From contig DXXM01000007.1 in assembly GCA_019416285.1 (NCBI GenBank), positions 1 to 64,000 on the forward strand: a stretch of DNA of 64,000 nt, in the 5' to 3' direction. Positions 1-7,931 of the stretch are shown here, in pieces. The position numbers and the translations under genes were made by a program. The DNA comes from Bacteroidales bacterium (lineage in GTDB: Bacteria; Bacteroidota; Bacteroidia; Bacteroidales; Muribaculaceae). Every line of letters starts with the position of its first letter. Position 1 is the first letter of the stretch. The notes beneath the pieces were generated by a model. It saw only the letters and a list, made by a program, of their open reading frames with translations, was not told the DNA's origin and searched no databases.

Positions 1-37
1 TATCTAAAAAATTCGCTGCCCCTCATTTCACTTTTGT

Positions 38-55
38 TTTTAAACAGCCTCTTAA
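38..55. repeat. 18-bp sequence shared with 46451-46468
   Basis: Read on the minus strand this is TTAAGAGGCTGTTTAAAA, identical to 46451-46468 on the plus strand. It covers the stop codon of the PCMD gene. The second copy lies just upstream of nrdJ. It may be a relic of a mobile-element end or a dispersed small repeat; nothing else nearby looks like a transposase. Confidence 0.45.
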
Positions 56-1014
56 TATCCGAAACCCACGTTGTCGATATACAGCGTCACGCCCTCGGTT
101 CCCACATAAGGAGCCCCGTTGCCCGACGAGAACATCACGATGGCATGTGTCGGCGTGGCTTCGGCTGAATCCCAGCCCTCTTCCACCACCGGCACCATTT
201 TGCCCTTGGAATTTGCCGCATAGTAGCAATTGTCCTTCTTGCGGAGTTTCAGATAATCGGCAATCGGGCCTTTGGTGGACATATCACCATAATATATAGG
301 TAGCTTGAACCCGTTGGTCCATCCGCTCGACGAAGTGAAAAGTTTGCCTCCTGTCCCGACACGTTTGGCATGGATATTGCCCTCGGCGTCCTCCCATCTT
401 CTCTGTAGATACACGAACACCACGGCCTCATCTCTGCCTGGAATTTTCTTTTTGGAGCCGAACCCCGAGGATTTCACGCGGTAATCCACGTCGGGCATAT
501 CCACTTTGTAGTCAAATACCAGCGATTTGGGATGTTTTGTGAACGGGATGCCCATTTCCATCTTTGTATAAGGATTCTTGGTCGAGGTGATGGGCTCTAT
601 CATGTGGCCGAGAAACATCGAGCCGGCCACCATGACATCCATGTTTATCAGTCCGAGCACCTTGACGGTCTCTATCTGCGTGCAGAGCTTGGCACATTTG
701 TTGCCTGCGGAGCGCTCCGCAGGATAGACGGCGTTGGAACCTTTCACAACTCCGGATACCTTCGCGTAGACATTACTCGTGGCCCACGGGGAGCCTCCGG
801 TGCTGGTGTATGGTTTGTTGCCCGTGATTGTCTGCGTCGGGCCTACCTCATAGATGAGCTTTTCATTGCCGCCGATGACTGCCGATTCGTGTATGCGGCG
901 TGTCACCCAGTCCGAGAAATCGCCATATTTGATTTTCTCGACTTTCTGTGCCCTCACAGCTCCGGGAGCGACGAGGAGCAGTGATATGAGAATTGGTGAT
1001 AGTCTTTGTGTCAT
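52..1014 (-). CDS. PCMD-domain secreted protein
   Basis: A 320-residue protein with an N-terminal signal peptide (about residues 1-22, hydrophobic ILISLLLVAPGAVRA). The rest resembles the putative carbohydrate metabolism domain (PCMD) of Bacteroidota surface proteins: an early WVTR segment, a GNKPYTSTGGSPWATSN stretch, a central VAGSMFLGHM segment and a C-terminal TLYIDNVGFGY, as in beta-sandwich, carbohydrate-binding-like folds. It is probably exported to the periplasm or outer surface; the ligand is unknown. It lies 30 bp downstream of radA and may be read through from that operon. The PCMD call rests on motif memory and not on a search. Confidence 0.7.
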   Translation of the reverse strand: MTQRLSPILISLLLVAPGAVRAQKVEKIKYGDFSDWVTRRIHESAVIGGNEKLIYEVGPTQTITGNKPYTSTGGSPWATSNVYAKVSGVVKGSNAVYPAERSAGNKCAKLCTQIETVKVLGLINMDVMVAGSMFLGHMIEPITSTKNPYTKMEMGIPFTKHPKSLVFDYKVDMPDVDYRVKSSGFGSKKKIPGRDEAVVFVYLQRRWEDAEGNIHAKRVGTGGKLFTSSSGWTNGFKLPIYYGDMSTKGPIADYLKLRKKDNCYYAANSKGKMVPVVEEGWDSAEATPTHAIVMFSSGNGAPYVGTEGVTLYIDNVGFGY

Positions 1015-1044
1015 GTGTTTTTTGCTTTTGTAGGTGATATTTGT

Positions 1045-2418
1045 TTATGCGAAAAGTGTCCTGAAAGCCTCTTCGACTTTCGCCACTTCAATAATCTTGA
1101 TATTCAGGCCGCTCATATCCACTCCTTTCAGATTGTTGCGTGGAATGATTATGGTCTCCATGCCGAGCTTCTCAGCCTCGCGGATACGCTGTTCGATGCG
1201 GGTGACGGCCCTCACCTCGCCCGACAGTCCGACCTCTCCCGCCATACACACCCGTTTCGGGATGGTGATGTCGACGTTTGACGAGAGTATCGCACATATT
1301 ACCGCGAGGTCGAGCGCAGGGTCATTGACTTTAAGACCTCCGGCTATGTTGAGAAACACATCCTTCGCGGCCAGCTTGAAGCCTACTCGCTTTTCGAGCA
1401 CTGCAAGGAGCATGTTCATTCTTTTCGAGTCAAATCCGGTCACTGAGCGCTGCGGAGTGCCGTAGGCGGCCGTGCTCACGAGTGCCTGTACCTCTATCAG
1501 AAAAGCCCGGATTCCTTCCATCGTCACGCCGATGGAAATTCCGGAGAGGTCATCGCTACCCTGCGAGAGAAACATCTCGGACGGATTCGACACCTCGCGC
1601 AGTCCGCGCTGACACATCTCGTAGATACCCAGTTCCGCTGTCGAGCCGAAGCGGTTTTTGATTGACCGGAGTATGCGGTAGATTCCCTGGCGGTCACCCT
1701 CGAACTGAAGCACGGCGTCGACGATATGTTCGAGCACCTTCGGGCCCGCGATGCTCCCCTCTTTCGTGATATGTCCGATAAGGAATACGGGCACACCCGT
1801 CTCCTTGGCATATTTTAGCAACTGCGCGGCACACTCGCGTACCTGCGAGACGCTTCCGGCCACGGATTCTATATCGTCGGAAGCTATGGTCTGAATCGAA
1901 TCGACCACGACGAGGCCGGGATTCACCTCCTCGATATGGTCGCGGATATTCTGCAAGGATGTCTCGCAGACTATATACACGTTCTCATTCGGGCGCCCTA
2001 TGCGGTCGGCGCGCATTTTGAGCTGGCGCGCGCTCTCTTCGCCGGAGATATAGAGGATGCGACGCGAGCGTATAGAGAGGATATTCTGCAACACAAGGGT
2101 CGACTTGCCGATACCCGGCTCACCTCCTATCAGCACGAGACTTCCGGCCACGAGACCTCCGCCGAGCACTCGGTTGAGTTCAGCACTCGGCATCTTGATG
2201 CGGGGTTCCTCCGCAAGCTCTATTTCATGAATGAGCTGCGGACGAGTTCTTGCCGGGCGCTGTCCGGAGGGAGAGAGAGTACGTGATTTTTTCTCGGGGG
2301 CGATGCGCTCCTCGACCATAGTGTTCCACTCGCCGCAAGCCGGGCATTTACCTGCCCATTTCGGGGACTGGGCGCCGCAGCTTGTGCAGAACCATGCTGT
2401 CTTGGTGTTATTCTTCAT
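1045..2418 (-). CDS. radA: DNA repair protein RadA
   Basis: A cytoplasmic ATPase of 457 residues that acts in recombinational repair by driving branch migration of recombination intermediates. It has the full RadA layout: an N-terminal zinc finger (C11, C14, C25, C28), a RecA-like ATPase core with Walker A GEPGIGKST at 99-107 and a VVVDSIQT Walker B region, the RadA-specific KNRFG motif near residue 260, and a C-terminal Lon-protease-like domain. Length is normal. It follows the methyltransferase gene by about 40 bp on the same strand and is probably cotranscribed with it. Confidence 0.95.
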   Translation of the reverse strand: MKNNTKTAWFCTSCGAQSPKWAGKCPACGEWNTMVEERIAPEKKSRTLSPSGQRPARTRPQLIHEIELAEEPRIKMPSAELNRVLGGGLVAGSLVLIGGEPGIGKSTLVLQNILSIRSRRILYISGEESARQLKMRADRIGRPNENVYIVCETSLQNIRDHIEEVNPGLVVVDSIQTIASDDIESVAGSVSQVRECAAQLLKYAKETGVPVFLIGHITKEGSIAGPKVLEHIVDAVLQFEGDRQGIYRILRSIKNRFGSTAELGIYEMCQRGLREVSNPSEMFLSQGSDDLSGISIGVTMEGIRAFLIEVQALVSTAAYGTPQRSVTGFDSKRMNMLLAVLEKRVGFKLAAKDVFLNIAGGLKVNDPALDLAVICAILSSNVDITIPKRVCMAGEVGLSGEVRAVTRIEQRIREAEKLGMETIIIPRNNLKGVDMSGLNIKIIEVAKVEEAFRTLFA

Positions 2419-2459
2419 CTCTGTGCCGGATTTTATGGTGAGTGTTTTGCGTCAGTCTG

Positions 2460-3230
2460 TCAGACGCCGCGGAATTTGGCGAGTGTGATGGCAGTCGCCA
2501 CGGCTGCGTTGAGCGATTCGCCGGTCTCCTGTCCTTCGGGATATGAGGGAATAAGCAGGCGCTCGGTCACCGTTTCTTCTATCTCTGTGGAGATTCCTTT
2601 ACCCTCGTTGCCGATAACGATTATGCCGGTCTGCCGCAGTGTGGCCTTTGTGATGCTCTCGCCGTCGAGGAAGGTGCCGTAGACAGCACCGGGATTCACG
2701 GCCTCTATCATCTCGCGGAGATTGCCGTAGTGCAGGCTCACGCGCGAGATGGAACCCATTGTCGACTGTATGACCTTCGGAGCGAAGCAGTCGGCGGTCT
2801 CGTTGCTGCAGAGGATGGTATGCACGCCGAACCAGTCGGCCACACGGATGATTGTACCGAGATTTCCGGGGTCCTGGATGGTGTCGAGGGCGAGTACGAG
2901 TTCTCCGGAGGCTTTCTTCACATCGAGATTGCGCACCGGAATGTCGTAGACCGCAATCACATCCGGAGGAGTGACGAGGCTCGACATTCTGAGTATGTCG
3001 CGTCGCGCCACCTGTTGCAGTCTGTCCGTCGCAACCCCTTGCAGCAGCGGGCGGTGAGTCTCAATCCATTCGGCTGTGGCAAAAAGGTAGCGCAGGTCGA
3101 AATGTCCGAGCGTGTCGGTCACACACTTGGTTCCCTCTGCTTTGAAAGCTCCCTCTTTGCGCCGGGTCTTGCGCTCGTCGAGCGATTTGACCATCCGGCA
3201 TATACTGTTCGTCAGTTCTGTCATTGTCAT
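2460..3230 (-). CDS. TrmH/SpoU-family RNA 2'-O-methyltransferase
   Basis: A 256-residue SPOUT-class methyltransferase that transfers a methyl group from S-adenosylmethionine to a ribose 2'-OH in rRNA or tRNA. The three SpoU motifs are visible in the C-terminal half: NLGTIIRVADWFGVHTILC, IVIGNEGKGIS and IPSYPEGQETGESLNAA. The N-terminal part resembles the substrate-binding domain of RlmB/TsnR-type enzymes. Which nucleotide is modified cannot be read from the sequence. A near-consensus promoter lies directly upstream (3247-3277). The annotated start is preferred because the promoter would place the transcript start about 10 bases upstream; a second ATG two codons later is possible. Confidence 0.9.
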   Translation of the reverse strand: MTMTELTNSICRMVKSLDERKTRRKEGAFKAEGTKCVTDTLGHFDLRYLFATAEWIETHRPLLQGVATDRLQQVARRDILRMSSLVTPPDVIAVYDIPVRNLDVKKASGELVLALDTIQDPGNLGTIIRVADWFGVHTILCSNETADCFAPKVIQSTMGSISRVSLHYGNLREMIEAVNPGAVYGTFLDGESITKATLRQTGIIVIGNEGKGISTEIEETVTERLLIPSYPEGQETGESLNAAVATAITLAKFRGV

Positions 3231-3246
3231 TAAGCAAAATGATTGT

Positions 3247-3277
3247 CAAAGTTAAGTATTTTCATAAAAATACACAA
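3247..3277 (-). promoter_or_regulatory. Bacteroidota-type promoter for the TrmH-family gene
   Basis: On the minus strand TTG (3277-3275) is followed after exactly 20 bp by TAACTTTG (3254-3247), matching the TTTG / TAnnTTTG consensus. The downstream start codon is at 3230. Confidence 0.7.
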
Positions 3278-3317
3278 AAGACGGACTTGCCGTCGGGGAC
3301 GAATAGGATATTTTGAC

Positions 3318-3325
3318 TACTTTTG
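3318..3325 (+). promoter_or_regulatory. -7 box for the kinase-RapZ fusion gene
   Basis: TACTTTTG matches TAnnTTTG, 17 bp before the chosen ATG at 3342. No TTG is present at the ideal distance, so only the -7 half is supported. It supports the start at 3342 over the longer reading that begins at 3243. Confidence 0.45.
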
Positions 3326-3341
3326 TAGAAACGTTTCTCCA

Positions 3342-4724
3342 ATGTTAAAGGATTTATACATTAAAAAGTTCGGTGTCGCACCCGAATCTGTCACTCAGCT
3401 GACACAGGCCGGAAGCAACCGCCGCTATTTCCGTCTCAAAGGAATTGAGACCGTGGTCGGCGTCGTCGGCACCTCCGTCGAGGAGAATGAAGCCTTCATC
3501 TATCTCAGCGGACATTTCTATTCCCGGGGTCTGAATGTGCCGCGTGTGATAGCCGTTTCCGCCGATCGTCTGTGCTATCTCCAGACCGATTTGGGCGACA
3601 CATCGCTTTTCGACAGGCGCACGGACCTGGCGTTGCTCGAAAAAGCGGTTTCCGCCCTGCCTGATTTCCAGTATTCCGGCGCTGTCGGGCTTGATTTTTC
3701 CCGCTGCTATCCGGTGAGCGACTTCGACGCGCAGTCTATCCTGTGGGATTTAAACTATTTCAAATACTGCTTCCTGAACACTACGGGTACACCCTATCTT
3801 GAAGCGAATCTCGAGGCCGATTTCCGCAAGATGGCCGACACGCTCTCGGTGAACCCCGCGGGGACCTTCATGTATCGCGATTTTCAGTCGCGCAACGTGA
3901 TGATTGTTGGCAACGAACCGTTTTTTATTGATTTCCAGGGCGGACGGCGTGGCCAGGCGGAATATGACCTTGTGTCGTTCATCACGCAGGCCCGTGCCGG
4001 CTTCTCGGAAGAGCTCCGTTCCCGTCTGATTGATGTCTATATCAAGAGCGCGTCGAAATATACCGACATTGACCGGCCGGCCTTTATGAAGCGTCTGCGC
4101 GACTTCTCGCTGCTGCGCAATCTCCAGGTGCTCGGGGCCTACGGTTTCCGCGGAAAATTCGAGCGCAAACCCCATTTTCTCAAAAGCATACCCCTTGCGC
4201 TCGACAATCTCCGCACGCTGCTCCGCGAACCTTCCGGTGATTATCCCTACCTGATTTCGTTGCTCAATGCAATGCTTGAAAAGCTTGCTCCGACTGCCGT
4301 GGAGCCGAAGGCTGAAAGCTCTCTCACTGTCACCGTTATGAGTTTTTCATATAAGAAAGGTATTCCGGCGGATATGTCGGGCAACGGCGGTGGTTTCGTG
4401 TTCGACTGCCGCGGCATGGAAAATCCCGGCCGCTATGAGGAATATAAAAAAATCACCGGACTTGACCGTCCTGTGATTGACTTCCTCGAATCCAAAGGAG
4501 AAATCATAACCTTCCTTGAGCACTGCTACGGGCTCGTCGACCCGTCGGTCGACTGCTATGACCGCCGCGGATTCACCTCGCTTTCGGTCAATTTCGGATG
4601 TACCGGTGGTCAGCATCGCAGCGTCTACTCGGCGCAGAAGATGGCCGAACACATAAAATCAACCTTCCCTCATGTGAAAGTCCATCTCATTCATCGGGAA
4701 CAAAATATCGACACCTTACTATGA
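3342..4724 (+). CDS. AmgK-like sugar kinase fused to RapZ C-terminal domain
   Basis: A 460-residue two-domain protein. Residues 1 to about 325 form an aminoglycoside-phosphotransferase/choline-kinase fold with the catalytic loop YRDFQSRNVMI and the metal-binding FIDFQGGRRG, the pattern of AmgK, the anomeric kinase for N-acetylmuramate/N-acetylglucosamine in peptidoglycan recycling. From about residue 332 it matches the C-terminal domain of RapZ, including TGLDRPVIDFL and the signature GCTGGQHRS; in E. coli that domain binds glucosamine-6-phosphate. The N-terminal P-loop kinase domain of RapZ is missing. The start at 3342 is chosen because the upstream extension is low-complexity and overlaps the promoter. 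The stop codon overlaps the next gene (ATGA). Automated pipelines may call this simply RapZ, which would hide the kinase. The sugar specificity is inference. Confidence 0.75.
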   Translation: MLKDLYIKKFGVAPESVTQLTQAGSNRRYFRLKGIETVVGVVGTSVEENEAFIYLSGHFYSRGLNVPRVIAVSADRLCYLQTDLGDTSLFDRRTDLALLEKAVSALPDFQYSGAVGLDFSRCYPVSDFDAQSILWDLNYFKYCFLNTTGTPYLEANLEADFRKMADTLSVNPAGTFMYRDFQSRNVMIVGNEPFFIDFQGGRRGQAEYDLVSFITQARAGFSEELRSRLIDVYIKSASKYTDIDRPAFMKRLRDFSLLRNLQVLGAYGFRGKFERKPHFLKSIPLALDNLRTLLREPSGDYPYLISLLNAMLEKLAPTAVEPKAESSLTVTVMSFSYKKGIPADMSGNGGGFVFDCRGMENPGRYEEYKKITGLDRPVIDFLESKGEIITFLEHCYGLVDPSVDCYDRRGFTSLSVNFGCTGGQHRSVYSAQKMAEHIKSTFPHVKVHLIHREQNIDTLL

Positions 4725-5485
4725 AAGCGATGATATTTGCGGCGGGACTCGGTACCCGCCTGGGCGACATCACCCGGACCATGCCAAAGGCGCTCGTCGA
4801 AGTTGGCGGAGAGCCGATGCTGAAACGTGTAATCCTTAAACTGAAGGACGCTGGCATCACGACGATGGTTGTCAATGTGCATCACCATGCCGACCAGATT
4901 ATTGACTATCTTGCGGCCAACGGCAATTTCGGCGTCGACCTGCGAATCAGCGACGAGAGCGCCCGTCTGCTTGACACTGGCGGTGGTCTGCTCAAGGCGC
5001 GCCCGCTGCTTGACGGCGATGAACCGATTTTAGTCCACAATGCCGATATTCTCACGGATTTCGACATTCCCGCCATGCTCACCGCGCATGAAAAATCCGG
5101 TGCCGATGCGACTCTGCTCGTGGCCTCGCGTCCGACTTCACGCTATCTCCTTTTCAACGGTGATATGAGTATGGTGGGATGGGAAAACAGAACTACCGGA
5201 GAGCGGCGCACCCCTCTCCCACTCCGCGCCGTTGAAAATTCAAGGCCTTTGGCTTTCGGAGGCGTGCATATCATCAGCCCCTCGCTGTTCGGGCCATTGG
5301 CTGAATATGCCGTGGATGCGAAGTTTTCGATAACGCCCTTCTATATCGACGCATGCGGCTCGCTCGACATCAGAGGCTATCTTCCGGAGGAATCCTACAG
5401 ATGGATTGACATCGGCAAACCCGATTCTCTCAGTCAGGCAGAAAATATTGTTTCAGAACTTCGGCCGACTCGTGGGGCGGAGTAA
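4721..5485 (+). CDS. murU: MurU-like sugar-1-phosphate nucleotidyltransferase
   Basis: A 254-residue single-domain nucleotidyltransferase. It has the signature MIFAAGLGTRLGDITRTMPK for NTP binding, LLDTGGGLLKARPLL in the substrate region and LVHNADILTDFD with the metal-binding aspartate. Length and motifs fit MurU (N-acetylmuramate-1-phosphate uridylyltransferase), which makes UDP-MurNAc from the AmgK product. The ATGA overlap with the upstream AmgK-like kinase indicates translational coupling and supports this pathway; Tannerella forsythia, another Bacteroidales, is known to use AmgK/MurU. A hexose-1-phosphate guanylyl- or uridylyltransferase is the alternative. Its 3' end overlaps the convergent menD by 56 bp. 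Confidence 0.7.
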   Translation: MKAMIFAAGLGTRLGDITRTMPKALVEVGGEPMLKRVILKLKDAGITTMVVNVHHHADQIIDYLAANGNFGVDLRISDESARLLDTGGGLLKARPLLDGDEPILVHNADILTDFDIPAMLTAHEKSGADATLLVASRPTSRYLLFNGDMSMVGWENRTTGERRTPLPLRAVENSRPLAFGGVHIISPSLFGPLAEYAVDAKFSITPFYIDACGSLDIRGYLPEESYRWIDIGKPDSLSQAENIVSELRPTRGAE

Positions 5486-7115
5486 ACACAGCCAGTATAG
5501 CGGGCTCGCGGTCATTATCCGTGAAAGCGCTGAATCTGGCTCTCAGCTCGCGCAGATCGTGAACTTCGTAATAGGCGAATCCGTAGCCGGCCGCAAGGTC
5601 TTTCAGCGGCAATTTTGTGCCGACGGCGAAATATTTCTCAAGCTCCGGCAATGCGGATGTCGATGGAATGAAACGGAATATACCTCCTCCGCCGTTGCAT
5701 ATTACTATAATTTTGAATTTCGGACTGACGAGCGCAGACGACAGCGCCGCTATGTCGTACTGACAGCTCATATCCCCGGTAATCAGCAGAGTGGTGCCGT
5801 TATATACCGAAGAGGCTCCGAGTGCCGTGGAAGTACAGCCGTCAATGCCGCTCACGCCCCTGTTGCAGTCGCTCCTGTGGATATGGCTGCAATCCATTAG
5901 CTGCGCGTATCTTACGGGCGTGCCGTTTGACAGATGCAGATTCCATTTCGACGGAATCTGGGATATGATGTAGGAAAACGCCTTCATGTCTGACCACGGA
6001 CAGTGCGCCACATATCTGTCGTGAGCCTCGGCAGCCCGTTCTGCCGCCTCACGCCACGCTTTCCCATAGTCCGACGGCTCGTTGAATATCTGCATAGCCG
6101 ATGCTAACTGACGCAGGAACACGGCCGGAGCCAGTTCCACTCGTAGTGCAAGATGCTTGAAGCAGTCGACCGTGGTGTGTGATACTCCTATATGCCAGTG
6201 CTCTACATCCGGCAGTGAACGCAGCCATCCTTTGACAAAACGCGACACTAAGGCGCCGCCGGCGGTGATTACAACATCCGGCGCAAGCCGCGACCGGTCG
6301 GCATCGCTCAGGCGGCAGAGCGTCGAGTCTATACGGCTGACAAAGAGCGGGGAGTGGAGATTGGCGATTGACTCGGTCATCACGGCCACATTCGGGCGGT
6401 GTGCGAGCTTCACGAGCGCGCGGTTGAGCCTTTCGTCCGGCTCGTGGAAGCCCACTATTATAAGCACTTTTTTCGGCGACGCCAGCTTCTCGCCGAGAGC
6501 GCGGGCCTCTGCCGTGGGGAGTTCCATCGAGGGAGCGACCATCTTTATGACCCGGCTGCAGTCGGGTGCCGTCTCTTTCTGATGATTGAGCGGTGCATCA
6601 AGTCTTACATTGATGTGCACGGGGCCGCGGCGTCCGTTGACGACTTCGAGAAGCAAATCGTTGATAAGACGGTTGCACACCCACTCGCCATTTTCAAAAT
6701 CGAGATGCGCGGCAATGTCACAGCTACGTTTCACGTATGGCGCCAGTGCGTTTTGCTGCCATATCGTCTGAGAGTCATCCTGGTCAATCCATTCCTCGGG
6801 CCTGTCAGCTGAAATCACTATGAGGGGAACACGCCGGTAGAAGGCTTCCGCTACCGCAGGAGCATAGTTGAGCAGCGCGGTGCCGCTTGTGCAGACAATA
6901 GCTACGGGCAATCCGCTCTGCAGACCGATACCGAGAGCGATGAACGCGGCGGAGCGCTCGTCGATCACGATCTCGCATTTCAGTTCCCTGCGCCTTGACA
7001 GAGCCATTACGAGGGGGGCGTTTCTGCTTCCGGGCGACAACACGACATTGCGGACTCCGTGGGCTATCAGCAGGTCTGCGAGTATATTACACGAACTTTT
7101 ATCAGTCGTAACCAT
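5430..7115 (-). CDS. menD: MenD, SEPHCHC synthase (menaquinone synthesis)
   Basis: A thiamine-diphosphate enzyme that joins 2-oxoglutarate (after decarboxylation) to isochorismate to form 2-succinyl-5-enolpyruvyl-6-hydroxy-3-cyclohexene-1-carboxylate. From the chosen start it is 561 residues, the usual size. Visible motifs: VVLSPGSRNAPLVMAL near the N terminus, VCTSGTALLNYAPAVAEA, RPEEW, RRGPVHINVRLDAPL, and the ThDP-binding ITGDMSCQYDIAAL in the C-terminal third. The start at 7115 (MVTTDKSS) is preferred over 7151 because the longer reading begins at the promoter region. Its 3' end runs 56 bp into the convergent murU-like gene. It implies menaquinone-based anaerobic respiration. Confidence 0.93.
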   Translation of the reverse strand: MVTTDKSSCNILADLLIAHGVRNVVLSPGSRNAPLVMALSRRRELKCEIVIDERSAAFIALGIGLQSGLPVAIVCTSGTALLNYAPAVAEAFYRRVPLIVISADRPEEWIDQDDSQTIWQQNALAPYVKRSCDIAAHLDFENGEWVCNRLINDLLLEVVNGRRGPVHINVRLDAPLNHQKETAPDCSRVIKMVAPSMELPTAEARALGEKLASPKKVLIIVGFHEPDERLNRALVKLAHRPNVAVMTESIANLHSPLFVSRIDSTLCRLSDADRSRLAPDVVITAGGALVSRFVKGWLRSLPDVEHWHIGVSHTTVDCFKHLALRVELAPAVFLRQLASAMQIFNEPSDYGKAWREAAERAAEAHDRYVAHCPWSDMKAFSYIISQIPSKWNLHLSNGTPVRYAQLMDCSHIHRSDCNRGVSGIDGCTSTALGASSVYNGTTLLITGDMSCQYDIAALSSALVSPKFKIIVICNGGGGIFRFIPSTSALPELEKYFAVGTKLPLKDLAAGYGFAYYEVHDLRELRARFSAFTDNDREPAILAVFTPPHESAEVLKQYFLPD

Positions 7116-7148
7116 GTCAGACAAACGTTTAAAAGTAAAACAGTAATG

Positions 7149-7156
7149 CAAATTTA
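7149..7156 (-). promoter_or_regulatory. -7 box for menD
   Basis: CAAATTTA on the plus strand reads TAAATTTG on the minus strand, a match to TAnnTTTG about 34 bp before the menD start. No TTG at the ideal spacing. Confidence 0.4.
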
Positions 7157-7200
7157 CAAATATTGCCGCTTCCCGCTGACAATATTTCTCGCTAATTTGT

Positions 7201-7208
7201 TAATTTTG
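7201..7208 (+). promoter_or_regulatory. -7 box for the DUF4924 gene
   Basis: TAATTTTG matches the TAnnTTTG element 45 bp upstream of the ATG at 7253. No good TTG element at the usual distance was seen. Confidence 0.4.
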
Positions 7209-7252
7209 TATTCAGATCTTTATAAAATACAAAATTCAAATCATAATCATCA

Positions 7253-7810
7253 ATGTATATAGCATCGCAGAAACATAAGGAAAATATAGCCGAATACCTT
7301 CTTTATATGTGGCAGATTGAGGATATAATACGTGCCAACGGTCTCGATATAGAGCGGATAAAGAAGAATGTCATCGACAGATTCAACCTTGACCCGGCAC
7401 GCGAGAAGGAAATGACCGAGTGGTATGAGTCGCTCATCGATATGATGCGCCGCGAGGGTGTGGAGAAGGAAGGACATCTCCAGCTTAACAAAAATGTCAT
7501 CATTCAGCTGACCGACCTGCACCTCGCGCTTCTCAAGGACCCGCGCTTCCCGGAATATACCGCCGAGTTCTACAAGACCCTCCCCTACATAGTCGAACTC
7601 CGTGCCAAAGCCGGTGAGAATCCCGCCGGAGAAATCGAAACCTGCTTCAATGCGCTCTATGGCATGCTCATGCTCCGTCTCCAGTCAAAGGAAATATCTC
7701 CCGAAACTCAGAAAGCCATCACGCAGATTTCGCGTTTCATCGCCCTGCTTACCAAGGACTATCACCTCGACCGCGACGACAAGCTCTTCCCGCCAGAAGA
7801 AGTCAGCTGA
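7253..7810 (+). CDS. DUF4924 family protein
   Basis: A 185-residue, mostly alpha-helical, charged soluble protein without signal peptide or membrane segment. The opening MYIASQKHKENIAEYLLYMW and the WYESLIDMM segment are typical of DUF4924, a family restricted to Bacteroidota and of unknown function. It stands alone between menD (divergent) and the glycine-cleavage operon (convergent), with its own promoter element and a strong shared terminator after it. Confidence 0.85.
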   Translation: MYIASQKHKENIAEYLLYMWQIEDIIRANGLDIERIKKNVIDRFNLDPAREKEMTEWYESLIDMMRREGVEKEGHLQLNKNVIIQLTDLHLALLKDPRFPEYTAEFYKTLPYIVELRAKAGENPAGEIETCFNALYGMLMLRLQSKEISPETQKAITQISRFIALLTKDYHLDRDDKLFPPEEVS

Positions 7811-7834
7811 TTTTCAGATAAAGCAATATACAAA

Positions 7835-7891
7835 AGAGACATAAGTGACAGACTTTCTTAAATTCATGAAATATCTGTCGCTTATGTCTCT
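7835..7891. terminator. bidirectional terminator between DUF4924 gene and lpd
   Basis: Arms 7835-7852 and 7874-7891 form an 18-bp stem with one G-U pair around a 21-nt loop. TCTTGTTTTT follows on the plus strand, and a shorter U-run (CTTTTG) follows on the minus strand. It lies between convergent genes. Confidence 0.8.
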
Positions 7892-7931
7892 CTTGTTTTT
7901 ATGTGCCTCAGAGACTTACGGGCTTTTGGCT

